Shown: positions 45,151-56,383 of the stretch, piece after piece
Layout: each line of letters opens with the position of its first letter
Numbering within the stretch: the first letter of the stretch is position 1
Assembly (NCBI GenBank): GCA_001465935.1
Contig: LNKV01000040.1
Location: 496,001-560,000 of the forward strand
Reading direction: 5' to 3'
DNA from: Clarireedia homoeocarpa
Lineage: Eukaryota > Ascomycota > Leotiomycetes > Helotiales > Rutstroemiaceae
DNA length: 64,000 nt
Translations under genes and position numbers: made by a program
The notes under the pieces: model-generated
The model's input: only the letters and a program-made list of their open reading frames with translations
The model's database searches: none
What the model was told of the DNA's origin: nothing

Positions 45151-46449
45151 ATCTTGGCCGAAGAAGCTAGAGTAACTAGTCACGCACGGCCGCAAAATCA
45201 GGCCTGCGACCTCCCCCCTCGTAGAGAGGTCATTGTGCGTGAAGCGATCGTCGCACAACGCCGCGCGTGCGAAGCACGCCGGGCGCAACGAGCTCCCAAC
45301 CCGAGATCGCGGCAGCACGTTACAGGAGGCGCGCTTCTTGCCTAGCGCTACGACCGTGCGGACCGAATAGGACCAGTCCGGTACCCAGCTAGGGCCCTGC
45401 CAGCTGGGGTGTAGGTGGCAATCCTCGAGGATACCCCTTTATGTATTTAAGCCCTTGAGATCTTTTAAATTCTAAGGTTATAAATTACTTTTATCAGTTG
45501 TATTGTTATTAAAATTTAGTTTTTTATAATAGGAAATGAAATATTTAAAAAAAACATTATAATAGTGAAAGTTCAATTATTTACATTCAGAAAAAGAGAA
45601 AATTATGAAAATAAATATTAAAAAGAATTATAGTTTAACTAAGAATAAATATACACAAATTGACAGATATCAAAGTATAAAAATAGGGGAGCTTGAAAAT
45701 AATAGAATGTTAGATTATACAAGACCGGTTACATTACACCGCTCTGAGAGAATATGTAATTTTGGTCTAAAGTTTCATTGTTGGTTTATGTCTCAGGCCT
45801 AGAGGCTCCATCTTAGGAATAGGCGGTGTGATATTCTACAACCTTGGATTGATACTAAAGCGAGAGTTATCTCGCTCAGGAAGGCTGAAGGACCCAGGTA
45901 TATAGGAAACCAGTGGTCAGAGGTGGAAGAGCATTTTTTCTACCCATACAAATCTATGTATTAGAATTATTACTTTGTGAATTTCCCCGCCCCGCCAAGA
46001 CATCACCCGTTACGCAGAGCCAGTGCCATACGATATTTAGTCCAGGTTGTATTGGTTGAAACATCATATTGTACGTCTTCAACGAAAGGGATACGTCAGA
46101 AGGATCACAGTGTGGTTGCTGTTTATCACTAGGAAGTTAGCAAGACCGTGCTTGGTCTTCATAGCTAGATAAATGCCCACTTTATCCTACTACACCTTAA
46201 AGAGGACAACGAAGCAACTCAAGTTCTGAAGATCCTTTAAACACTGACGCCATCTTCTAACTTCTATTGACCTTGAGTCTTTCCAACTCTAGCTGTGTGC
46301 TACTCAAACTCGGTCAGCAGGCACAGACGTGCAAGGAAGTTACTTATCAAGTTTACGGCCTTTTCAACTTCAGTTCGCTGTTGAGAAGCTTTCAAATCAA
46401 CCTGTCATACACAGCAACAGGACAACACGATCTGCGTGGCAATTTCGCC
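45151..46449. other. Spacer, GC-rich then abruptly AT-rich
   Basis: GC-rich to about 45440, then AT-rich from about 45470 to 45740. The 65-codon ORF at 45605 is Lys/Ile/Asn-rich and reflects base composition, not a gene. The last 300 bp are the presumed promoter of the ABC transporter. Confidence 0.4.
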
Positions 46450-49400
46450 ATGACCGATAGCGACGAGACCAACCCCACCACTTTAGCATGGATCGCTAAT
46501 GATTCACGAACCAACTCGCCAGAGACAGACCGGAGAGACTTTTCATTATCAGGTGCTGGCCAGATGTTTTCAAGCAATGTCGATCCAGTCACTGTCCAGC
46601 TCCGAAATTTCACCATCTTAGTCGATACTGCACCGTCATGGTTTGAACCCGCGACGTATCCAGAGCTTCTGACAGCAAAGTTTAGTACTGCCGCACGTGT
46701 GAAGAAACTCCTGCATTCTGTCACCGCTGACTTTAAACCTGGTACTTTGACAGCCATTATGGGAAGCAGCGGATCAGGCAAAACAACCTTATTAAACTCG
46801 ATGGCCGAGAGAGTCACGAGTTCGAGATTAAGTACGGAAGGATTGATGCTCTTTAACGGGGACAATAGCCTCCATAGCATCAAACATGCTTATGTGATGC
46901 AGCAGGATATCTTACTTCCAAGCCTGACCGTCAGAGAAACTTTGCGATATGCGGCCGACTTACGGCTTCCACCTGGAATCAGTGCCAATAATCAGTATAG
47001 AATTGTTGAGGAGGTCATTCAAGAGTTGGGTCTTAAGGAGTGTGCCAACACTAGAATAGGGAACGGCCAGCGTGGGGGGTGTTCTGGTGGCGAACAGAGA
47101 CGCGTGAGCATCGGTGTCCAACTTCTGGCCAACCCATCGGTGCTGTTTCTCGATGAACCGACAACAGGACTTGACGCCACGAGCGCGTTTCAACTTGTTT
47201 TTACTCTTAAGATGTTGGCGCAGAAGGGAAGGACTATCATCACAACTATTCATCAACCTCGGTCAGAGATCTGGAATCTGTTTGATAATCTCATTATCCT
47301 CTCCAGAGGCTGTCCTATCTACTCGGGCTCCTCAATTGACTGTATTCCGTGGTTCAAAAATCAGGGACTACAACTGCCAGAGTTTGTTAATCCTGCTGAG
47401 TTCATCATGGACGTCTCGGCTATAGATGATCGGACTCCGGAGCGCGAGAAAGAAACGAAGAGTCGAGTTGATACTTTAAAGGAAGCATGGAGGTTAAATA
47501 GTCAAAAGTGTTTTTCTCCATTAGAAAATGTAGCCGACATGGGGGCGCATAAATTAACTACACAGGCCATGTATCGCCCTAGCTTTTCACGCCAGATACG
47601 CGTACTTACCAACCGAACTGTCCGAGTAACCTATCGAGACCCTTTGGGAATGGCTGCAGCAATCATCGGATCCATCCTAATGGCGATCGCCTCTGGGTGC
47701 ATCTACTACAATTTGGGACGCGATCAGGCGGGAATTAGATCACGCCAAGGTAGCCTCTTCCTTGCTGCCGCCATGAGAGGATATCTCACCCTTATTTTCG
47801 AAGTCTACCGCATGACCATTGACATCCCAATCTTCGACCGCGAGTCTGCAGAAAATTGTGTTGACCCTTTGCCTTTTATACTGTCACGAAGATTGGCTCG
47901 GATGATCATGGAGGACATACCTGTACCGCTGCTCTTCTCAGTCATTTTCTACTTCATGGCAGGGTACGATAACGATGTCAAAAAATTCTTCATTTTCTTA
48001 GCCATCACCGTAGTTAATCATTATGTTGCAGTGTCATGTGCTATGACATGTGTGGTTGCTATCAGGCACTTTGCTGGTGCCAGTACAATAGCCAATGTAG
48101 TATCTATGCTACAGAGCCTGGCTTCTGGTATGCTTGTTCAAATAAACACTATCCCGATTTATGTTCGGTGGACCAAGTGGATCACGTATACAGTGAGTTA
48201 TTTTGAGATTTATATTGAAATGATGCTAATTAGGTCAGTTCTACGCCTTCAGCGCGTATACGGTCAACGAATTCCAGGGCAGCTTTTATGATTGTCCGTA
48301 TCATGGTGGGAACCTAAACCGAGAGTGTATACAATTTACAGGTAAATATGTGATAGAGTCACTTGGTTTCCCCGAGAATTGGGTATGGCGTCCAATCATC
48401 GCACTGCTATCATTCATTATTTTTTTTGATTTCCTCTCAGCAATCAGCCTTCACCTCTTCAGAGTCAGGGTGGTTGTTGCACGTGTTCATGGATCCAATC
48501 GCGATTTATCAACTGGAAAGGAGAAAATGGTAGCACAAAACCTCTCTAATATCCAGACTATTAACATTAGGCTTGAGGATTTCGCATTAGCCTTGGATAG
48601 GAGAGCGGTAACACGAAAAAGGTTGCCCAGCAAAACTATCCTCAATCCTATATCCACCACATTTCACGGCGGCGTGCTCAACGTGGTTATGGGACCATCG
48701 GGAAGTGGAAAGAGTTCCCTGCTGGGTGCTATCGCGCTTCGGCTGCGCAGTTCTATCGGTACAGAGTATCGCCCATCAGGAAAGCTAACGTTCAACGGTA
48801 CCGTACCTTCTGACTCGGTCATACGGTCTGTTTGCTCATATGTATGTCAGCATGATGATGCTCTTTTGCCGTCCTTGACAATCCGTGAGACACTACGCTT
48901 TGCAGCTTGTCTGCGTCTCCCTTCATTTATGAGCATGGAGGAGAAGAATCAACGAGCGGAAGAGATATTGGTAAAGATGGGTTTGAAGGACTGTGCCGAT
49001 ATTTTGATCGGCAACGATTGGATAAAGGGAGCTTCCGGCGGAGAAAAACGTCGAGTCTCTATTGCCATTCAAATCCTTACTAATCCAAGAATTTTGCTGC
49101 TTGATGAGCCTACTTCGGGTTTAGACGCATTTACCGCGAAGTCGATAATGGAAGTGCTCCAAGGGCTCGCCAACGAAGGAAGAACTTTAATCCTTACCGT
49201 CCATCAAGCACGTTCAGATATATTCGAGCATTTCGGTAACGTACTATTATTGGCGCGAGGAGGTTTACCAGTCTACTCTGGCCCAGGAAAAGAGATGCTG
49301 GGATACTTTGAGACACATGGCTGCCGATGCCCCCCTAATACAAACCCAGCCGACTTTGCGTTGGATCTGATCACAATTGACCTACAACATAATGAGCGCG

Positions 49401-50557
49401 AGACCGCGACACGGTTGAGGGTAGAAAGGTTGATTGATATATGGAGGACTCAAGGTGAACACACATGTACAAGAGCAGAAGACAGCTCCCCTGAAATCGA
49501 GATGGCGAGGGAACTATACGAGGAAACGCGAGGGCCTGAATATCATGAAAAGAATCTAGGCGGTGAAAGTAACACGATTGAAATGGATCAGGTATCTCAG
49601 CATGGGTATGCAAAGAAGATTTCTTCGGCTACCACACAGTGCAAACTATTCGAACAAAAAAGCCTGTCAAGACCGGCCCAATTGGGTGCTTTGGTCCGCC
49701 AGAGAGCATCCTTTACCAAGTCTCTACCTATACTTATTCGTCGCGCGATCATTAATACCTATCGCCAGCCCCAGCTGATCATGGCCCGCACAATGCAAAT
49801 CATTGGGGTTTGTTTAGTATTCACGTTGTTTTTCGCCCCTGTACATAACGACTATTATGCAGTTCAAAACCGTTTGGGCATACTCCAGGAGGTTGGTGCT
49901 ATTTACTTTGTTGGTATGCTGCAGAATATAGCTGCATACCCGAACGATCGCGACAATTTCTATCAAGAGGATGACGATGGTATATATGGGGTCGAGGCGT
50001 TCCTAACGACATACACACTACTCGAGGTGCCCTTCGAAATCATCGGTTCCTTGGTGTTTGCCGTGCTTTGTACCATGGCCGTTGGACTCCCACATACAGC
50101 GACAATGTATTTTGTATGCGTTTTATCCTGTTTTAGCGCTTTATCATGCGGCGAGAGCCTGGGCATTATATTTAACACGCTATTCGACCATACGGGTTTT
50201 GCGGTCAACATGGTTGGCATATGTTTGTCTCTAGCAAACACTATGAGTGGCGTGTTGTCAATCAATATCCCACAACCCTTGAAGACCATAAACTATCTAT
50301 CCCCAATACGCTACACAACGCGAGTCATAGCGTCTTACTCACTACGTGATGTCACATTCACCTGCACTAATTACCAGCGGCTGTCGGATGGAAGGTGTCC
50401 TATTGAAACGGGAAAGGAGGTGCTAAATTTGTACAAGCTTGAGGAAAGCCCGCTGGTGGATATAGTGGCGTTAGCAGTGTGTGTATTGCTGTATCGAGTG
50501 TTGGCTTGGGGTCTACTAAGAGGTATGAGAAATAGACGCGCGGACACTATACATTGA
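46450..50557 (+). CDS. Full-size ABCG (WHITE-type) transporter
   Basis: Two exons, 46450-48192 and 48239-50557, separated by a 46-bp GTGAGT...CAG intron in phase 0, give 1,353 residues. ATG 46450 is the first Met of the long open frame. The layout is NBD-TMD-NBD-TMD. NBD1: Walker A GSSGSGKTT at 105-113, signature CSGGE at 211-215, Walker B VLFLDEP at 231-237, switch His 268. NBD2: Walker A GPSGSGKSS at about 733-741, signature ASGGE at about 846-850, Walker B LLLDEP near 870, switch His in LTVHQAR. All ATPase motifs are intact. This tandem-half architecture is like yeast YOL075C and the ABCG half transporters of animals, several of which move sterols or lipids. The position beside sterol reductases fits a sterol substrate, but that is inference. 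Confidence 0.92.
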
Positions 50558-51468
50558 AAGAGTTATAGTGAAGAGATTTAAGAGAACTTAAACACTTGTG
50601 TAAATTAGGCGTCACATTTACTTGATTACGCATCTGATCTGCAAATATCGAAGACGTGAAAATTAGGGCCTGACTACTATAAAGATGTGTTGTAACTGCT
50701 GTAGTGGAGTAGTGGGGCAAAGCCCTTGACTACCTACTAATCAATATAGGACCAGATTTAGGTAGCCCATGGAAGTAGACTTATGGGGCCTATAAGACCA
50801 GACTTAGGCAACCCATAGATACAGGCTTATACAACCTGAGCCAACTAGCCTTAATATGCCTATAAATATAGCCACTCCTTCCACATTAGATATACCAGTA
50901 GAATAGTTGAATCAAGCTCAAGATTACTCTCATTCTTTTAAGTCCGTTTGACGCCTACAGGCACCATTCTTACTTGCCAACTGCTCTACCTCTAACAAGA
51001 TGGTTCCTCACTAGGCTGTGGCGGAAATCCAGTGGGTGGGTTGCTGGCCTTGATGGGGTCCCAGCGGGTGGGTTGAATTTCTAGGAACCCAACCTGTTAC
51101 CCATGGGTTACCCATGGGTTACCCATTACCCATTTTCCATAACCACTAATCCTCACAAAACGTTGAATATTAGCAGCAACATATGGGTCGTTGCCCCTAC
51201 AGCTAGTACTAATAAGCCCTTTTAGCTGTTATCTGCCGGGTCTATGGCAACTTACAGGGTAACCTATGGGTAGAATATCTTATTATCCTATTATCTACCC
51301 GGCTTATGGGGTCCTAGTTAGTAGAACAAAAATTTGAAAACCCGGCCTATAGGGCCCTACGCCGCAGCCTAGATCAACAGACTCAATTATCTATAAGCTT
51401 TAAAATCCCATAGATTTTATTATATAATCAAAACTTAAAGTTGATACTCTACTAAGCTTTCTTATACG
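50558..51468. repeat. Degenerate repeat region downstream of the transporter
   Basis: Imperfect, short, repeated phrases: variants of ACCAGACTTAGGTAGCCCATGG near 50750-50830, and TTACCCATGGG repeated at about 51097-51135. This looks like remains of short repeats or a decayed transposon end. No ORF. Confidence 0.45.
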
Positions 51469-52861
51469 TTAATGAAAGCTACGTCGCTTAATATAGACGC
51501 GTAATTTCTTACTAGAAGCCAAAATAATTGCGTCAGCTTTGAAGCCTGGGTGTTTCCATGTCCCACCAACTGGTTTTATATCCCATAGTGTAATAATGCT
51601 AGCTGCTACGGCTAGAAGATGCTTCTCTGCAAACATACAGCCTTTGCACATGCCCACACCTATGCCGCATGGCCTTAGAGTTTTACAACTCACGGCTTTT
51701 CGTCCCCCTGTTGTGGGGTTCTCAATAAACCTATCAGGAATGAATTCGAAAGGGTAAGAATAGATCAAAGGATCATACTTCGTTGAGAAATTAGAGATTG
51801 AGAGCCAGAATCCTGGACGTAGCTAATATTGATACACGCCATTGTCCAGTGTTATTTGTTAGGTGATATATCGGAACGTAATTTACTCTTCGACTAGCCG
51901 AAATGCTTCAAGAAACGAAGATTCTAAGAGTAAGCACTCCCTTCCAGGAGTATTGATGTCCAATTTTGTGATTTGAGGAAGCTCATCGCTGGATATTGAG
52001 ACTGCTCCAGAAGAGGAAACTTCCTGCTGCAGTGATTCCAGTAATCCAGGAATAATGTAAATATAGAATATAAACTAAAACAACAGCTATTGCATGTTTT
52101 CATTCTGCGCCCACGACAAGGAAAGCTCGATTTGACTAATACTATCCATCGAAACACCATGGCAATCAAAGACTTTGTATCTGTCAAGCGCAGTTTCACT
52201 GACGTCACTTATATCGGCGTAGTGCTCGACAGCTTCGCCATTGTGATACTGTCTTATACGACGGTAAACAGATGTCAAAGACTCTTGTAACTGATATGTA
52301 GCTGCAAGTCCCTCCTGAAATGACCTCATGGGAATCCATGTTGGCATACCAAGAGCAAGCAACGGAACTGCTTGACTTGCGAAACGTTCACAAAGTCCCG
52401 CGCGAGCACCTTCATGAAATCTTCATGCATTTTCGCACACTCTGCTCGAGTCATCACCCCGGAATCATAGCCGAAGACTCTCTTCAACATAGCGGTGCCC
52501 ATCGGGTGCAAATCGAATGTATCATGGCTCTTATCGAGTAGTCTCTCAATACTAGGGACATCAGGTACAATCTCATGACATATAGAGAACAACGCGTATC
52601 CATAACGAAGAATGAAGCTGAGAGTAGGTCAGTTGGAGATTTTGACAGTTGTTGTAAGGAGCAATTTTACCGCAACCACAAGACTATCATGGAGGATGAA
52701 AGCCTGTCTGTTTTGAGAGCAGCCTCCAAGATAATTGATGAGGGGAGCAACGGCCCTGTCGACGAGAAATCTCTTGGGCGGACGAACGCTAACGTTACGG
52801 CGATGAAAATAAGCCCCAGAATCACTGGAATGAAAAAACTCTCTTGAGGAAAACGTAGCAT
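51469..52861 (-). pseudogene. Cytochrome P450 pseudogene
   Basis: On the minus strand P450 landmarks appear in order. An N-terminal membrane anchor starts at 52861 (FFIPVILGLIFIAVTLAF). Next are a helical region (GYALFSICHEIVPD...), an I-helix zone (LSWAQNEN), a K-helix ExxR as EAFR, and a PERF-like segment (FEFIPDRF). The heme-binding loop reads RPCGIGVGMCKG, with the ligand Cys present. The K-helix and heme parts share one frame but contain several stops, including TAGs at sites where related P450s usually have Trp. The N-terminal third is in other frames, and the usual proline-rich segment after the anchor is missing. The total length (1.39 kb) is short for a P450. It is divergent from the sterol delta-7 reductase gene. 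Inactive as assembled. Confidence 0.8.
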
Positions 52862-53771
52862 GGTGGTCAATATATTGTGTGTCTCTTTGCCGGTAAATGC
52901 TGATTTTCGAGAAAATAAATGATATATACACACTAAAAGATTAGAGAAAGTGGGAACATGAATTAAGTGAAGGCCGGGGGTAACTACGTTTTCCACCTCA
53001 TTTCTGTTCCTTATATATTTCTGAAAATTTATCTCTATGCACAAACAATAAAGGCTCGCAATTATTACTTTATTGAGAAACTTAAGCATCACTGAAGTAG
53101 TATTGTATTATCTTTTTCTTCAGATGATCCAGAGCTAACTGTATTATATTAGCAGCGCAATAGTTTCTCGATATAAGCCCTAAGACATTCCAGCATATAC
53201 TTCGTAGCAGATATAATAAGGATTTATATAAGTTCGTTTTAAAATTCCATAGAATCGTAAAATCTCAATAATCTGATTTAATAAAAATGTTTTTATTGAT
53301 AGAATCTATTAAATTAGAATAGATTTAACTTTTATTTGGGCAACTATTAAAGTACAATTCTAAGCTAATCTGTTAGCTAGGCTTGGTATTAATTGATCAT
53401 CGCTCTACTTATGCAATACTTGTTGCACGGGATCGTTTATCCTTCTCTAGTTTAGATGATTGACGGTATGATCACATTTCGTCTTATTATTCGTTTAAGG
53501 TTAGGTAGACATGGTTCCAAAACAAATCGGATACATACATAATCCATAAGCTCTTATCGTCATCATAATCAGGAACTAATATATACCTTAAAAAACATCA
53601 CCAAGTCGAGGCAAGCCATTAAGGGTCATAACTATCTCTACACCGATTATATTATCAAAGCATCTTCTTACTTCCATCGCCGGCCTCTGGCTATCTGTTA
53701 ATTATAATTCTCGGTTGGATTCTGAATTCTGCTCATTCAATTAAGGAATCATTCGCATAGTTACAACACAA
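52862..53771. promoter_or_regulatory. Divergent intergenic region between the P450 relic and the DHCR7-like gene
   Basis: 910 bp head to head. It must contain the promoter of the DHCR7-like gene and the former P450 promoter. It is AT-rich around 53200-53350. I see no defined factor site. Confidence 0.45.
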
Positions 53772-55342
53772 ATGGACGATATAATCATAACTCGGAGCGG
53801 AGAGAACGAGACGACCTCGACCTCGACTATGGTTTCCACATCAGGGAAGCGTCTTGAAGTTAAGGCTAGTCTGGCTCTTGGTAGCCACACTCTCTCCTTA
53901 AATGATGGCATTATCTGGGGCCGAACCGGTGTCGGCAGGTCCTGGCTTGGTTCTTTGATTGCCTCAGCACCCGTTATTCTTGCACCACTCACATCCATAT
54001 CGACCTTTATCACTCTCACCGCATTCGATGGATCGTTCTCTTCATTTGCTGCAGCCGTCGCGAAGGAAGGATTTTTGTCAATTTGCCTCAGGTATGGCCC
54101 GCAGCTTAATTTCAAAGGAGTATTCTCAGTTGCTTGTTGGATCGGACTGCAGGCTTTGCTTTTCCGATACTTGCCTGGTGACTTACAGACCGGACAATAT
54201 ACTCCGGCTGGACATCTTCTCACATATCATATGAACGGCCTTTACGCATGGATCTTGACTCATATTCTGTATTGCGCCCTGTGTTGGTTCGGAGCCTTGG
54301 ATCCTGGATTCATTCCCCGCAACTGGAGCAGTTTGATTGCGGCGATGAATCTTGCGGGCTTACTGATATCAGCCATCGTCTTCATCAAGGCTTACGTCAA
54401 CCCTACTCATCCAGATGATCGAAAATTTAGCGGTATGCTACACACTCATGGCCTGCCGAAGTTAACATGGCTTATCGTTTCATCATTCAGGCTCTTTCAT
54501 TTACGATTTCTATATGGGTATTGAGCTGAACCCTCGGATTGGCGATAAGTTCGATTTGAAGCTCTTCAGCAATGGGCGTCCAGGAATGATCGCCTGGACC
54601 CTTATGTAAGCCTAGCGTTCACCATTTGCCTCTGTACCGTTTAACATTAACGTGGGAATCTCACAGCGATATTTCCAATATGGCGTATCAGTATCAGACT
54701 CAGCAGTACGTCGAACTGTCATTGACGCTCGTCACTATTCTCCAAACCCTTTACGTGGTAGATTTCTTCATCCATGAATCGTGGTATTTACGTACTATTG
54801 ACATTGCTCATGATCATTACGGGTTCTATCTTGCCTGGGGCTGCTTCTGTTTTCTGCCTACAACGTATACGATTCAGGGGCAGTATCTCGGAATGTACCC
54901 ATCATCAGCTTCCAACGCTTATCTGGCTGTCGCTTTCGCCATTGGCATGATAGGGTACGCTCTGTTCCGCTCCGCTAATAACCAAAAAGACAAGGTGCGC
55001 CGTTTAGGAGGCCGGTGCCTAGTATGGGGCAAGCCTGCAGAGTACATTGTGGCCGCATACAAGACTTCGGATGGAAAAGAACACAAGAGCCTGCTCCTGT
55101 GCAATGGCTGGTGGGGATGGTCACGACATGCTAATTACCTGGGCGATCTACTTCTCAGCTACAGTTCCTGTGCATTAGTAGGTAGCACAAAGGTAGTAGT
55201 ATGGATCTATGCCATTTGGATGACGCTCTTACTCGTGCACCGGTGCTTGCGCGATGAGACGCGGTGTTCAATCAAATATGGCGTTGCATGGACGGAGTAT
55301 GTTAGGCGTGTGCCTTGGCGGTTTATCCCTGGTATCTGGTAA
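53772..55342 (+). CDS. DHCR7: Sterol delta-7 reductase (DHCR7-like)
   Basis: Three exons: 53772-54432, 54491-54605, 54667-55342, with introns of 58 and 61 bp (donors GTATGC and GTAAGC), give 483 residues, close to animal and plant DHCR7. It is polytopic and belongs to the ERG4/ERG24 family. DHCR7-type signatures are FIYDFYMGIELNP (about 222), ISNMAYQY (about 260), TIDIAHDHYGFYLAWG, FRSANNQKDKVRR, GRCLVWGKP, and the NADPH/sterol-binding C-terminus (GWWGWSRHANYLGD, then RDETRC and VPWRFIPGIW). These fit DHCR7 better than Erg4 (delta-24(28)) or Erg24 (delta-14). The enzyme saturates the C7-C8 bond of delta-5,7-sterols with NADPH in the ER. Ordinary ergosterol synthesis does not need it. Intact. 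Confidence 0.9.
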
Positions 55343-56383
55343 AGGTGGTTAGCAACCAAAAGAGACAAATCAGACACCATGAATCGCGGGGAAAGTGTAC
55401 CGATCGATGTGCGGGGGCTAGTAGTGTGACTGGTTTGGACCGCATACGCCGCGTGTGACGCCAGTTTAAATGTGGGCCAATTTTAATGCTGTTATCACTA
55501 TAGTTTATACTGCCCAAATGAAAGTTAAAATTATCCTAGTAGATTCTATCAAACAAGAGTACTTTTGTCAAATCAGATCGTCAATATTCTACAATTCTGT
55601 AGAATTTATAATTAACTAGAGTATATCCATTAAATTTTATTACGTCTACGAAGTATCCACAAGAAGCGCACACACGGATACTGATACTGCACTAGTAGAG
55701 CCCCACAAGATACTTGGTTTTGTTTGGATGAATATTTGCAGTCCTGTCGCTCTATACTACTTGCTGGTAAGGATGAGTACTTGTAGTCCCAGTCGCTCCG
55801 CGATCTAAGTTATAGCCAATCAAATAACACAACAAAGGTTGTATCAGCGAGCTGATTGGCTGACAAATAATAGGTGCTAGAACTACAAGTATTTATCCAA
55901 ATAACCAAGTACAGAATAAAGGCTTCGGAAGTTCTGTTACGCATCCGGTTCCACAGAAAAGGCTTGTTTGTGCGTCTGTTTACGCGAGGATTAATATCAT
56001 CATTCCAACCAAAAGCCTTAAAGTCGCATCTCACCTAGTTTTACTTTTATTGCTATTTATTTATGCTTTATTTCAGCATACCTTGCAGGTCAGCTACGTA
56101 ACAGTGACTTAATCTAATACACCAAAAAGGAAGGTAATTGCCGATCAAAACATGAGTTTCCAACTATCGACGCCTCGCAGACGCCTCATATGCAGTATAA
56201 CAGATACAGAGGAAACAGCAATTTGCAATTTCGCTCAAATAAGCTATCCTACAAATAAATCGTCAGAGTGTTCGCGATGTTAGCAGCATGATCTTCTCGT
56301 CTTGCAACACAGGATAATTTACACAACAGTTCTCATTCATCGGCATTCACCACGGCAATCGTTTCATCCACCCATATTCTGCT
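55343..56383. other. Spacer between the two sterol reductase genes, containing a foldback repeat
   Basis: About 1 kb. It holds the foldback repeat at 55709-55915 and the promoter of the DHCR24-like gene. There is no other gene. Confidence 0.4.
55709..55915. repeat. Foldback (MITE-like) repeat
   Basis: The left arm (from TACTTGGTTTTGTTTGGATG) and the right arm are imperfect inverted copies of about 33 bp. The left arm is also followed by a degenerate direct repeat (GCAGTCCTGTCGCTC then GTAGTCCCAGTCGCTCC). A second, inner inverted pair, AGCCAATCA and TGATTGGCT, presents two CCAAT boxes head to head. It is about 470 bp upstream of the DHCR24-like gene. Confidence 0.55.

Noticed and set aside
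45605..45802. 65-codon ORF in AT-rich DNA
   Set aside because: Lys/Ile/Asn/Tyr-rich composition follows from base content. No motif and no context.
46267..46449. Upstream extension of the ABCG transporter frame
   Set aside because: The frame is open, but it has no ATG before 46450 and the extra sequence does not look like transporter protein.
49963..50289. 108-codon minus-strand ORF
   Set aside because: Lies wholly inside the second half of the ABCG transporter gene, in antisense.
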